This document shows, piece by piece, positions 11,117 to 24,086 of a stretch of DNA of 64,000 nucleotides. Location: contig CAJSYZ010000008.1 of NCBI GenBank assembly GCA_910574455.1, forward strand, positions 2,606,707 through 2,670,706, given 5' to 3'. A program made the translations under genes and the position numbers. The notes beneath the pieces were generated by a model. That model saw only the letters and a list, made by a program, of their open reading frames with translations. It ran no database searches and had not been told where the DNA came from. Position 1 is the first letter of the stretch; every line of letters begins with the position of its first letter. This DNA is from Trichaptum fuscoviolaceum (taxonomy: Eukaryota; Basidiomycota; Agaricomycetes; Hymenochaetales; Trichaptaceae).

Positions 11117-12889
11117 ATGTGCTCATGCACCACTAGTGATAGCGAAATGTCTCTCAACACAGACGACCAGCTATATAGCGAGTCGCCCCCTTCCTTCGGG
11201 CATGAGATGCTGAACCAGTTTTTCTTTGAGTCGGGCTTCATAAATCTTAACCACGGTATGTGCAGCTGGCAGAGTTTACTTCCGGTGCATTCAAATATAA
11301 CTAAATACGGGCTCAGGATCATACGGATCTCTCCCTCGACCTGTTTCCGCCGCTATTGAACGCATTTCTCTCGGAATAGAGAAGAATCCAGACCGCTTCA
11401 TGCGGCATACAGTCCTTCCCTTGTTGGCTAAAGCTCGGGAGGGAGTTGCACAGCTCCTAAGTGCCGATGTAGACGAATGCGTTTTTGTCCCAAATGCAAC
11501 TCACGGCCTGAATACAGTTCTAAGGAACTTGATTTGGAGTAAAGACGATGTTATTGTTGAAAGTAAATGATCTCTCTAATTCCACTTTAAATGTGGCTGA
11601 TAATATTTGCTGGTACAGCAACTGTGACATATGGTGCCATCTCTCGCACTATCCAATACTTGACAGACGTACCGCCTAGTCCGCAAACATCTATGTTTCT
11701 CCTCCAATTTCCTACAAGCAAAGAGGACATTTTAAGCCGATTCCGTGTACACCTGAAAAGCATTGAGCGCATTCCTGGCCGGAAGGTTGTCGCCGTGGTT
11801 GATGCCCTGGTAGCAAACCCTGGTGTGCTGTTGCCTTGGGAAGAGCTGGTGAAAATCTGTAAGGAAGAAGACGTCATCAGCGTCGTAGACGCCGCACATG
11901 CTATCGGACAACAAACGGGTATTAACCTGAATAAAGCTGATCCAGACTTTTGGATTTCGGTGCGCGTGTGCGTAGTATAAAAGAACGCTCCCCGACTGAT
12001 TAATTTCATGCCACAGAACTGCCATAAGTGGCTTTATGCGAAGAGGGGCTGCGCGGTTCTTTACGTGCCTAAAAGGTTGTTTATTGAGTGTCTTACTTAC
12101 GAACCGCAAAATGTACCCATTGATACCGAACTTTTGTGACAGGAATCAGCACCTGATTAAGACTTCACTGCCAACCTCACATTCATATATCTCGCCCCAA
12201 GATCCTCCTGGTGGACCCAATGCTCCCAATTTTGTAGCTCAATTTAGCAGTGAGTAATAATAGCGTGACCAAACAAACGAGTTTACTTACTTGGGCAGAG
12301 AACGGGACGATTGATTACGCACCTTACTTGAGCGTCCCTCACGGTAAATATCTAATACTCGATATGCAATGCAGGTCTTCCTTACTCATGTGCTCTCAGC
12401 CCTCAAATTTCGCGAATGGATAGGTGGAGAGGAAAAACTAAATAAATATTGCCACGATTTAGCTATCAGCGGAGGGAATAAGTTAGCAGAACTCTTAGGA
12501 ACACAAGTTATGGACAAGGACGGAGAATTCACTGCTAATATGGTAGGTCCAGATTTCTTTTCGTGTCCGCTATTCTCGCCCATGATCTAACGGAACATAA
12601 TAGGTAAATGTGGAGATACCTCTCAAGACGGAAGGCTCTCTAGAAACAGACAGTTTCATTCGAAACACTCTCCTGAATGATTGGAATATGTTTGCTGTAC
12701 CTTACTTCCACAATGGGAAGTGGTGGGTGCGTATTAGCGCACAGATCTTTAACGAGGTTAGTAAAAGTTCACAAAGAGTGAATTTACCCCAACATTAACT
12801 TTTCGCTTATGTAGATATCTGATTTCGAGAAACTTGGGGAAGCGCTGAACAGCATCTGCAAACAATTGAACGAGAAGTCCGATAAATAA
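11117..12889 (+). CDS. Class V aminotransferase-fold PLP enzyme (isopenicillin-N-epimerase / Egt2-like group)
   Basis: Nine exons join in phase: 11117-11255, 11317-11562, 11619-11959, 12017-12075, 12143-12249, 12299-12343, 12400-12542, 12604-12756 and 12815-12889 (1,308 nt, 435 residues). Early residues give FINLNHGSYGSLPRPV, the substrate/PLP entry motif of the family, and PNATHGLNTVLR is the cofactor phosphate region. VVDAAHAIGQ carries the PLP-ring aspartate and histidine. NCHKWLYAKRGCAVLYVPK holds the Schiff-base lysine (HKW). The length is standard for the family. Fungal members include ergothioneine C-S lyase (Egt2) and uncharacterised cysteine-desulfurase-like or epimerase-like enzymes; sequence alone does not choose between them. 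Two exons are shorter than 60 nt. Confidence 0.85.
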
Positions 12890-13426
12890 ATTTGCTAGAA
12901 GAAAGGAAACCTTAGAGTTACGATTGTTGCCAGTGGGCTCTCACTTGTAAATATTGGTTGATCGCAGTTCGCATATTGAAAATTAGCGCACTACATCTTC
13001 TTGCTTCTCTGTAACAAAGACTACTTATTTTCTGGCAATCTTTCAATGCATTAATGTAGCAAATAGTACTAACTTGCATGATGGTTGATGGCGAACTGGT
13101 GCGGCTACTTCGAAACTTGAAGGGGAAACGCGTACTATCAAAACCGTGAGAACAACACTGCAATGTGCCGTTGGGCCTTATGCCTGTCTGGGACGTTCAT
13201 CCGCTCTTCCTCGTTGTTCGTCGCGTTGTATAAGGCCTTCCGCCCACCATTTACTATACTTTATTACCGCCTAGAGTTCTTCAGGAGTATTTGGAATAAG
13301 GTTGTCTCGAAGAAGGATCGTTGCAGCATTGTCGAACCTCTTTCACAACAAACAGTCCCGTCAGCGCAGTTAAGGCTCACCCGTTGATCTCCGGCTTGTC
13401 CTAAAAACGCGAAGGCGCGCCGTGGA
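12890..13426. other. Intergenic region
   Basis: About 540 bp between two same-strand genes. It must contain the aminotransferase 3' end and the promoter of the WHIM-PHD gene. I see no ORF with domain support, no repeat and no RNA gene. Confidence 0.5.
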
Positions 13427-16400
13427 ATGGCTCCTCGCACGTCTGCCCGACTCCTTACATCCTCCTCGTCTACCCCCACCCCAACGACATCAAGAGCTCT
13501 TCAACCCACTGCTCAACCTGCATCAACAGCCCCACCGCAGCTGCTGGAGCTGCGTCGACAATGGAAATGGGCTGCTCTAAGCCAGTTTCTCCTTACATTT
13601 GCTCCTCTCATTGCCCTAGAGGATATCACGCTAGTTGTACGTGTTGATCAGCCTTATACTCGAAGTACTGGACTAAAACCTGCTTCTTTTGCTGAATGCC
13701 GCGTTTATATAGGATATCGAGAACGACCTAATCCACTCAACGATGAAAGCAATCCCCCGTTTAATGCAACGGTTGCTCATTACACTTTCGAATGACAGGA
13801 AAATAACGTGTGTTTAGTTTTGCAACACTCTTAACTGTCGAATCTTACTAACTCAACCTGCAAGCGTGGACAACTGGCAATCAGCGCTTCGGCGACAGTA
13901 TTTACGACGGGATCCTGCTGCAAATCCGATAGGTGTAGAGAGCTCTATTCCGAAGCAGTCGCGATCAACAACGGTCACTTCTGAAGTTGACGATAAAAGT
14001 AACGGATTTGGTCTCACGCATGTGAAACCTGCTGAGGACTCAGAGGACGTAAAAGAGGAGCACCAAGCTGAAACGGTAGCGAGTGCTGAAATGCATAATG
14101 GTAACATGCACGGTGTGGAGGACATTAAGGGATATGCGGGGAAGCCGCCCACGATGAGCGAAAAGGAGGAAACGCGCGATTCTGCTGATGTGGAGGATGA
14201 GGCCAAGGATTGGATTGATTTATCAATGCTGGATAAGCTCGAGAGTATCCATACGGTGGCAGAATGGCACTTTCAAAATCCTTCGAAATTAAGGCAAATT
14301 ATGCGTAGCGATGATGAAGATGCGTCATGGGTGCGTTGCTCTCTTGGCTGTTAATCCGTACTTCCATTCATGAATTTTCTTCGCAGCGCATAGAGCCCAT
14401 TGGATTTGATGCGAAACGCAATGCGTACTGGTTGATTGGAAGTAAGTCGATCTTCTCATTGATATTTATGATCACGTTGACGATGACATACATGTTAGTA
14501 GATCGTTTGTGGATACAGCGTGAATTTCCTAAACGCCCTATCAGTTCTTCGAAGCGGAAAGCGAAAAATACAGCTTCGTCTAGAAAAGCGAAGGTTCCGC
14601 GTTTATCCAAGTCGCTGTCTTTGGCTCAAGCAGAGCGCGCAAGCCCTAGCAATAGGACAACTCCTTCGAGAAAGGATGCAGGCAACAGATCATCTAAAGC
14701 CGCTAAGCCTTCCCGGAATTCCAGGCGTCTTGACAGCAGTGATGCCAGTCCATCTGTTCCAGGTAGCCTGAGTAGGGCAAGAGCGGCTAAGACACAGGCA
14801 AATGTGAAACTAGACTTGCAGGCGAAACAGTTGGCTGCCGCAAAAGCAGAGTTTGACTCTCTAAATCGTAGATCATCAAGGGGCTCAGCATCACGGCCAC
14901 TTGGGACGAGGCTTAGTCGCAGGTTACGCGGGGAAGATGATGACGACGACTGGCAGCAAATCCCACCAGAATGGCTGGAAGGGAATGATGAGCTTCCATC
15001 TTCATCGCCTTCAAAAAGGCCCAAAAGAAGCGCCACGAGGGCTAGCACAAAGATGATAATAAAGGACGCTCCTCTTCAGCCACTGACTATTACCAACCGC
15101 AGAAATTCTGAAGAACATGACATAGATAACATGACAGGTTTAGAAAGCGACAACGAAAGCGATCTTACTGAGTTATCAGACTCTGAGACGTCCAACCGAG
15201 AGGCAGAAAATCCGGAAGAAATTGAGGTGCATGAAGACCCACCTTCTGACATATTCAACCACGAGGAGAACCCCGAGAATCATAGCACATGGCCTCCGGC
15301 GAATTTTATTGAATGGGAAACTGTCAGTATCCTCTTTTCTATGATACTATTCTACTAAATTTAGTCTTTTCGACCAGATTTGTGTATCACTAGAGGAGTG
15401 GGAGAGTATTGCATCACAATTCGAGAAAGCGACAAATCATCTTGAGAAACGCCTCTTCAAAAGATTGTCACAAGAAATCGTCCCTTATGTTACTGAGATC
15501 TTGAAGGTGAGGCTCCAGTGACACTGGTATTTGTTCGCCTGTCTCAACCATGACTATAGGAATCTGAAAGGCAGCGACAAAGGGAGGAAGCCCTTCTGAA
15601 TCGAAAGCGGTCGTCTCGCCTCGCTATTCGTGAAAGTGAGAAAGAGCTTGCTCGCGAAGCAGCCGTCAGGCAGGCTGAGGAAGAAGAAAAGATGGCCCGA
15701 ATGCGCCGTTTGGAAATTCGTACTCGTCGCGAAGAAGCTGAAAGAGCGAAGAGGGAGGAGGAAAGGGAACGTAGGCGGAGAGAGCGAGAAGAGAGGGAGT
15801 TGATGAGAAGTCGGCGTGTTGAAAATCTTGCTCGGTGAGTGACTGATGAACTTCCGATGTACACGTGTCTGAGATAGCTTTCTCTACTTTTGCTGCAGCG
15901 GTGAAACAGAAGATAGTCAAGAGAAAGAGAAGTCTAATACACCAATCGATGGAGAGGACATCGGACTAAGGACCGAAGAAAAAGGTAAAACGAAGGGCAA
16001 AACGAAGGTCACGAGTGTTTCAGATAGAAACTCATTGTCAGACAAGCCTATCAATGACCGCGATAAACAGTCCGCCAAAGCTCCTCGTCGTCAATCGAAG
16101 AAGGAATCCAAGCAGAAGGCATCTGTAGAAGATTGGGAGCTCGATTGTGAAATATGTGGCACAAAGGGAAAAAATCGGGTACGACATTATTCTGACCATA
16201 CTATTTTCTTTTAGCTAAGGATGTTCAACAGGATGGGGACATGCCGCTCATGTCTTGCGGAAAGTGTGGGAAATGGCAGCACATTACGTGCCACGATACT
16301 GCTGATGATCGAGCTCGCAGGCCAAGACGGAATTGGGACATTGTTGATTTCTTCTGCATACGCTGCCGAGGATTGGAACAGAGCACATCATCTCAGAATA

Positions 16401-16987
16401 ACACCCACTGGCAGTATGGACAATCTTACCCGACGTTACATCCATCTTCAATGGCTTCTTCGTACTTATCTTCGTCCGGCCTGGTGCCAAAGTCCTCAAA
16501 TGGTTTCGCACAGATGAGGGAACCCCGTCTTGCAGTGAACGGCCAGAAAACACCCATGAATTATATGCCTTATGCACACAGAAGCGCTGCATCCGAAAGC
16601 CAATTCCGCAACGATATTGTACCAGTCGCAAGTCAAATTCTCGCTCCAGTACGCCAGCATAATTCCGTGACATTTGCACACTATCAACCTCTGCAGCGCG
16701 GTTTCGCACCTCATCCAACCACTCATCAATCACAGGACTCTTTTCAATCGCATGGGCAATCGCACACCGCCTACCCGCTTCAATCATCCATTAGAGATCA
16801 CAAAGGCAGCCCACCAGGAACTGCGCCTCATTATCATCAGCCCACCCCTGGCAATGGGACATCTCTTCCTCAGTATCCATCACACTCGTCTGCACAACGG
16901 AATCCGCAACAAAATCTACATCAACCACTTCCTTCTTTATACAATCCCAGTACCCCTTCCGGATCCTCGTCTTACTATACTACATAA
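13427..16987 (+). CDS. RSF1/CECR2-like WHIM-PHD chromatin-remodelling subunit
   Basis: Nine exons (13427-13636, 13713-13807, 13865-14330, 14387-14441, 14502-15322, 15378-15506, 15560-15834, 15899-16178, 16232-16987) total 3,087 nt, 1,028 residues. Near the N-terminus WKWAALSQFLLTFAPLIALE resembles the N-terminal domain of RSF1/CECR2-type ISWI partners. The RIEPIGFDAKRNAYWLIG-NRLWIQR block (about residues 258-282) is a WHIM motif, which contacts linker DNA and the ISWI ATPase. A long acidic/basic disordered region and an Arg/Glu-rich coiled coil (about residues 610-685) follow. The PHD finger at about 764-820 shows CEIC, CGKC, HITCH and CIRC. The tail of about 200 residues is rich in Pro, Ser, Gln and His. 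A nuclear, ISWI-associated role is inferred from domain order. Confidence 0.85.
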
Positions 16988-17226
16988 ATTAAACAATTGC
17001 TATTTCTGATAATTAGCGTCTTTCATTTTCAACAATTGTAGTCGATGTCGTTTACTTTTCAGTTTTTCCTCATGTTTGTCTCATTAGTGTATTCCTGACT
17101 CCATGTTATGCGTTAGGCTCCCAAACATATTCTGTAATACACACATTTTCTTTTCATCTGACGCACTCATACATCTTGAATTGAGGTGTCGTGAAAGGGA
17201 ATGGGTCATCGTCTTGCGTTGAATCT
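16988..17226. other. Convergent 3' intergenic region
   Basis: About 240 bp between the stop codons of two convergent genes. The sequence is AT-rich, as expected for two polyadenylation regions. Nothing else is seen. Confidence 0.5.
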
Positions 17227-18017
17227 CTACTCAATAATATTAGTGTTCAAGCAAAGTTTGGCAAAGCTATACACGCACTCCATGGGCCCTAGGACGTGAA
17301 GTCCCCGGACATGCGTGTCTTTACCATTCACATGGTTGGCTAAAACGACAATCTGTAGGACATAGCAGTAGATAGGCTTACTAGTAGAACGGTGTTTAGT
17401 AAGGTAGCACGTTGGATGAAGGTGCACGCACAAGCCTTCGCTATCATCGCTAAGTTCAGCAGAGACATCGAAAGTAATCCAACCGTTTGGTTTGTCGAGC
17501 GTCACGATTCGGACATCCTGCAGATCACTTAGACTTGTGCCGGCACGAATACAAAGGGTGGAGGGTGTATAAGAATCGTCAAGGGGGAAACTGAGGTGTA
17601 AGCTGATTTTCTGGCGCATAGATTAGCTGAGACTACAATAGACAAACTGACGTTTATTCACCTGAACAGCTATCTTGCGTGGAAATTGTAATGTTATGAA
17701 GTGTGGTTGGGACCCATCAGAGCTATCCAGTATTCTTAGTTGTTAGATATGAGGTGGTGAATCAGCTAGCTCACTGCCAGAAGGTCTCTGGGTTATCGTC
17801 TCTCAAGCACTCAGGACCGAATCCAAACTTATAAGATGAAACAGTCCATTTGGCAAGATGGCCGATGTCAGGCCACGAGAATATAGGAGCTCCTAGACCT
17901 ATACAACACCATCAGGATGATATGGAATGAATGGAATGTTAACTAACGAATAGTATCAGGTGTAACTGCAGGAGTCAAGGCATCAGTTTGCCTCCAATCT
18001 GGACCGGGTAATGACAT
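17227..18017 (-). CDS. APC10: Anaphase-promoting complex subunit 10 (DOC domain)
   Basis: Four exons, 18017-17948, 17898-17775, 17722-17662 and 17610-17227, give 639 nt, 212 residues. The DOC-domain signature is clear: WTVSSYKFGFGPECLRDDN, ETFWHSDGSQPHFI, FPRKIAVQKISLHLSF, LDKPNGWITFDVS and LANHVNGKDTHVRGLHVLGP. APC10/Doc1 is a core subunit of the APC/C ubiquitin ligase and helps bind D-box substrates together with Cdc20 or Cdh1. The usual Gln of FWQSDG is His here because of the exon junction at 17775/17722. The length is normal for the family. The gene is divergent from TRM8, only 161 bp away. Confidence 0.92.
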
Positions 18018-18178
18018 GGCAATGCAATGTTGAGACGTCCAGGCGCGCGTTCTTGGACTCGGACGCGCCGTGCTTCATTAATCTGTGGTTCATGATCACG
18101 TGCAGATAGAACAACTTGAATGCATCCCTTCAAGTTGTCGTAAACTCTCTTTACTACTTACAGCCAGCACGGAAAACA
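18018..18178. promoter_or_regulatory. Bidirectional promoter between APC10 and TRM8
   Basis: Two start codons face apart across 161 bp. The gap is GC-rich on the APC10 side (about 18040-18075). Such a short gap implies shared promoter elements, but no specific site is recognised. Confidence 0.45.
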
Positions 18179-19094
<916 letters not shown>

Positions 19095-19195
19095 AAGAAA
19101 TATCCAGTGTTGTATTCATAGGAACATTACGATAGGGAGGGCCTAGCTAGCATACTGTCTAAAGGAGAGATGAAATCTATCGATTGAGCATTCAT

Positions 19196-21129
19196 CTATT
19201 TTCCGGCAAACATTTTTTGGATGGCGTCACTGGAGTAGCTCTTCGGCCTCTCGAGGGCTAAAATTTCCAACAAAGTCAGCAAAAGTCGTAGGAAGGAAAT
19301 TTCTAATAATACTCACGAGCACCGAGTGCACGATCCCAAATGAGTTGTGCTGTTACACCGAATGCGCGGGATACACCGAAAAGAACGGTATAGAAAGACA
19401 TCTGATCCAGTCCATAATGAGTGAGGAGCACACCTGAGTGCGCATCGACGTTCGGCCACGGGTTTTTCGCCTTGCCTGCCTCAAGGAGGATGTTAGGGAC
19501 GATCTTGTAAACCTGGGCAACCAACTTGAACAGCGGATCCTCCGGGAGGTGCTTCAATGCAAACTCGCGCTGAGCAACGTAGCGTGGGTCCGTCTTACGG
19601 AGCACCGCGTGACCGTATCCCGGAACGACCTGACCGCCCTTGAGTGTCGACCAGACGTACTCCTTCACGGCTTCATCAGATGCATTCTCACCGATCTTCG
19701 ACTGCATGCGACGTAACCACACGAGCACTTCCTGGTTGGCGAGACTACGAGACAGATTAAACAGTGTATAAGGTTTATAGGAGTGGATATCATACCCATG
19801 AAGGGGACCAGCCAACCCGTTCAAAGCAGCACCATACGCTAAGAAAGGATCGGAGAGAGCGGAGCCAACGAGCTTTCCCGTATGTGCAGAGACATTACCA
19901 CCCTCATGATCACTGATAACGATAAACAACATAAGTCAGAGTACTTATCATAGTAAACATAAAGACGCACCTGTGGATCGTGATGTACAGACGGAGAAGG
20001 TCAACGAAGGCATCATTCTCGCTGAATCCAAGGAGATGGGCAAGGTTCCACGAATAGTCCTTGGAAGGGTCAATAGCAGGAACCTTACCCTTCCCATAAA
20101 CATTACGGAATATACGACCGGCAATATTCGGGAGTTTCGCGATGCTTAAGGTTACATTAGATGGTGAGATTTGGGCAACAGAACCACCAGAAATAACTTA
20201 CAGATCCATCGAGTCTTCAAATGTGTAGCCCCAGTAATCCTTCTTTGAAATGCCCTCCGCATATGCTTTCGCAAATGAAGAATCATGGTTCAGCTATTCA
20301 AGCTTTCTGTCAATATTGAAGTCACACTTATGCCTCTAATGATACTTACAGCAGTTACCGCAAGAGAAAACTGACTCATGGGATGCAAGGTGCTTGGGCA
20401 CCTGTCCAGGAGCTCCTCAACAAATTCGGGAATGGCGGAGCGCGCGGCCCAGTCTTTGGACAGTTCTTGAACCTGCTCCGCAGATGGGACTTCGCCTGTT
20501 ACGAGAAGCCAGAAGAGACCCTCGGGTAAGGGCTCCGAACCGCCCGCCGCCTTAGGGAGGAGCTGCTGGCATTCAGGGATCGTCTTTCCCCGGAAACGAA
20601 TACCCTCCTCTGTCAGACAATGATATTAGTTGCATTGTGGAGAAGGTAGAGGGGGTAAGAAATGAAGATGGAGACTAACCAGGATCGAGGACGGACGCGT
20701 CCCAGAGCAGGGCGGGGAGACCACGCATGCCACTGTTGAATGTCGATTGGGGTGAGCAAACCAGTCCCGAAACTGTTCAGAGTAGCATACCCATAGATGT
20801 GATCGACGGTAGCAGGACCGAAGGACTTCTTGCCATGCTCAGCACGGATGGCCTTAACCTGTAACGAGCAACGTCAATTGCCTGTAGGCGAGAGGAAGGT
20901 GTGGAAGAGCGAAGGCTTGCCTTCTCAATCTGCGATGGAATGAGCTCGGCAACGCGTTCCTTCAACGACTGCGACTTGGCAGTGGTGGAGGCAAAGCGGG
21001 CGGAGGCAACGCTTGCACGCAGAGAGGCAGGCTAATGATGGAGACAATATGAGCAAGAATGAAGGCTGTGAAGATAGTTGTAGAGAGAGAACATACCTGT
21101 CTGATGGCGAGACGGAGGGGGAGAACCAT
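19196..21129 (-). CDS. CIT1: Citrate synthase, mitochondrial
   Basis: Ten exons: 21129-21097, 21031-20921, 20858-20791, 20732-20680, 20609-20350, 20293-20202, 20144-19971, 19912-19796, 19744-19317 and 19257-19196 (1,398 nt, 465 residues). The N-terminus is Arg/Ser/Ala-rich ([11 protein letters not shown], then [15 protein letters not shown]), a typical mitochondrial presequence. The catalytic triad is present: His in GLAGPLHG, His in [13 protein letters not shown] and Asp in NVDAHSG. The enzyme condenses oxaloacetate and acetyl-CoA in the TCA cycle. Homology to 2-methylcitrate synthase means some side activity cannot be excluded. The intron after residue 48 begins with GC (AAG/GCAAGC) rather than GT, and no in-frame GT alternative exists. 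The gene is divergent from the GH79 gene. Confidence 0.92.
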
Positions 21130-21675
21130 AGTGTGCTAGTGGTGGAAGGAGGAAGAGAGATGACGGTGCCGTTGGGGAGCGGCCGAAGCCCAAGAAAAAA
21201 GAGTGCAAACGTCATCACCACCATCTCAGGGCCGACCGACCCCGGGCGTCTGTCTGCAGCGAGCTCGACATCGCCACGTCGTCGAGCTCAACATGTCCAG
21301 CGAAATAGGCTGGATCGACGACGTATAAATACAGAGCCTGCTGGTCACGCCCCTCGTCTGCTGATCCTTCGCCGCGTGCCCTTTTCTCATGCAGTGGTCC
21401 TTCTCTATATTCTCAATCTTCTTTCCTTAATTTCTAGTCCAGGCTCAAGTGCTGGCGCAGTCTATCTATAAAGTCTGAACACTGAGGCATGCTATTTGCA
21501 GCGCGCTCGGACATTGGACGCGAGGATGGCGCAAGGCTTGAGAAAGGCTTCGGAAAGGACGCTCTCAGCAGGCCTGCAATATGTCTCCGACAGCTTCTCT
21601 TCTCCTCCTCTCTACTCGTGGCGCATCGGCTCATTTCGATATTGTCTGCCCCTTATATCAAGCCGGTCTCGATGA
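21130..21675. promoter_or_regulatory. Divergent promoter between CIT1 and the GH79 gene
   Basis: About 545 bp separate the two start codons. A TATAAATA sequence (about 21325) could serve the plus-strand gene or an upstream start. Open frames here overlap the GH79 start region in other frames and lack support. Confidence 0.4.
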
Positions 21676-23706
21676 ATGTCTTCCAAGCCAGACAGCCCCC
21701 CAGCTCTCATCTTTCTCATGTTCTCCTTCATCCTGCTCGGTGTTCTCTTCGTCTCCAGCATCTCTTCCACTCTTCCGTATGTCCAAGCTGTCTCAGTCGC
21801 CGTGCCCCTCTCCCCTCCGTCCTCTGCCGCCACTCTCAATCCTGCCCTCCTTTCGCTCTCTATCGAGCAAGACCGGTGGCCTGACTGGGTTGGGACGACT
21901 TCGCCAAACACCTTCTTCCTCAATGCCCTGGCCAATCTAGCCCAGCGCACGGGCGAAGTGCCCTGGATTCGTATAGGAGCTGATTCGGAAGACCACACCA
22001 ACTTCAATCCAAATGTTCAGGCATGTGCCACATCTCAGCCTTCTACTACCACTGCTGAATAGACCAAATAGTTTTCTGAAGATATCTTCCCCGCTGTCAC
22101 AACTACTGTACCCTACCCGGAAGCATCTAACATCACTGTCGGCAATGGCTTCTATCAGATTGCAAGCCATCTTCCTCAAGGAACGCACGTCATATGGGGT
22201 GTCAACTTCGGTCAAAACAATTTGACTGCCGCGTTCCTGGAAGCGCAATCTATTAAGAACGCGTTCAGCTCCTCTACTATGAAAGATGCGGGTGTAACAT
22301 TGGATTTCATTGAGATTGGAAACGAGGCAGATCTTTACAAAAGCAATGGAGCCCGCAGTCCAACTACCTGGACGATTCAAGAATATGTCAAAGAGTATGT
22401 ACATCTTTCTCCGGCCGTACAGCGCCATTTCTGTCTTGACAGCCTCTGCAAATTTTAGATGGACAACGTTTGCGTCAAACGTATCCGTTGCGGGTGGCAT
22501 AACTTCCGGTTCTGGGCCGAAATTCATCGGAGCTGCTTTCGCAGAATCCTCACATTCCACTTCCTCATTCTCTCCTCAGGGTGCGATATCTAATGGACTA
22601 CTTGACTCGACACCTGGCAAATTGGTCACATCGTAGGGTTGCCCTCTCTTCATTCCCTTGCACGCCCGGCTGACATATTTGTAGAATCTCACAGCACCAC
22701 TATAGCGGTATGTCCTCCACTTTGCTGCTTGGATTCGGCAGACTAAACATCCGTCGATGCAGGTTCATTCTGTTCTGGAAGTGGTGGACTTCTTCAAGAT
22801 CTAATGACCAAAGCTACTATCCGGAGTAACTTGACTTCTTTCAGTCCTGATATATCAGCCGTCCGAGCTCAAGGCTTGGACTATGTGCTAGGGTTCGATC
22901 TGTCGTTTTTCTTATCTTATATCTATCATTAAACATCATGAACTTTTCTAGCGAAACGAATAGTTACTCTTGCCACGGTGCCCCGGGTGTTAGCAATACC
23001 GCCGGTGCTGCACTGTGGACATTGGATTACACGCTCTTTGCCTCGCAGATCGGTGTCTCAAGAGTGCATTTTCACGAGGGCATAGGATACAAATACAGTC
23101 TGGTAAAAATCCTCTTTCCGATCACGCATCTCATCATGCTTAGTGCTCCTGCCGTAGATCCAACCTGCAACCTTGACGCGCTCCATTTTGGACGGTTCAG
23201 CCCTGCCGGAACCTCAACCGCCTCATGTCCAGCCTCAATACTACGCCGCGCTGATCGTGGGTGAAGCGATCGGCTCTTCAGGATCAGCGAAGGGCATCGA
23301 GCTTGACATTGACGACACCCGTCTTGCTGGTTATGCGTTTTTCGAAGGCGGGAACCTCAAGCGCGCCGTCCTGATTAACTCAGAAGCATTTCTGTCGACC
23401 AGCACAGGCGCAAGAAGCTCCAAAAATGTGACTTTCGCATTCAGTGGGAGTGGGTCAGCGCCCAAGACCATGGTAATCAAGAGACTTGCTATTGGGTAGG
23501 TCGTATTTAGTTTTAGCGAAAAGCGACTATATCTGACTGAGACTATTGAAAGCCACGCCGACGACGCCAGTGGTTTGACATGGGGTGGACAGAGTTTTGA
23601 AACCAATGACGCGAAGCCCAGCGGTGCGCTATCCACAAATACCGTGAATGTGTCTGCAGGGGTTGAGATTGCGGAGACGGAAGTCGTTTTGTTGACTTTC
23701 CATTGA
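21676..23706 (+). CDS. Glycoside hydrolase family 79 (beta-glucuronidase type)
   Basis: Eight exons, 21676-22020, 22072-22394, 22459-22632, 22685-22707 (23 nt), 22763-22892, 22952-23102, 23158-23495 and 23553-23706, give 1,638 nt, 545 residues. The N-terminus has a strong hydrophobic segment (ALIFLMFSFILLGVLFVSS), either a signal peptide or an anchor. FIEIGNEAD carries the proposed acid/base glutamate and LGETNSYSCHG the nucleophile. HHYSGSFCSGSG and VHFHEG are further family landmarks. Fungal GH79 enzymes release (4-O-methyl-)glucuronic acid from arabinogalactan or other glycans outside the cell. The first intron either begins with GC at 22021 (CAG/GCATGT) or with GT at 22015; both keep the frame. 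Confidence 0.88.
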
Positions 23707-23767
23707 GTAAACCTAGCACTCAATGAGTCATGTTGATGTTTGCTTCTTGAATAAATACTATCCTTTA

Positions 23768-24086
23768 CACCCATTTGCATAAAGGATGACAGTCCGTAAA
23801 AAAAGAGAAGTTTCGCGAGTAAAGGAAAGCCGGAGTTCGGGATGTAACGGCGAGATGTTCCGAGCCTGTCGTCATTGGCTTGGAAAGAAATTAGCCAATG
23901 ACTCTGCAGCGATCTTCGGCCGGATGACGACATTTGGGGTCCACTCTACTTTATTCGGACAACATTTGTAGTCTGACTGGGCTGCCTTACTTTATTTGGA
24001 TTCCCGGCACTTCGGCATTGCTCTTCACGTAACGGCCTCTTCTTTCTCTTTTTTTGCCCGACTGTCATCCTTTATGAAAACGGGTG
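23768..24086. mobile_element. Short inverted-repeat element (MITE), Tc1/mariner-like TA flanks
   Basis: Imperfect terminal inverted repeats of about 45 bp face each other: CACCCATTTGCATAAAGGAT at the left end and, on the opposite strand, CACCCGTTTTCATAAAGGAT at the right. Both continue into GACAGTC and a poly-A/purine run. The roughly 320-bp element has no coding capacity and is bordered by TA on both sides, as expected for mariner-type target duplications. It sits about 60 bp downstream of the GH79 stop codon. Confidence 0.75.

Noticed and set aside
14626..15048. Minus-strand Leu/Ser-rich ORF inside the WHIM-PHD gene
   Set aside because: It is a shadow of the real plus-strand exon, with no start context or splice support.
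21489..21884. Overlapping plus-strand ORFs at the GH79 start
   Set aside because: Only the frame starting at 21676 yields the hydrophobic N-terminus followed by GH79 sequence.
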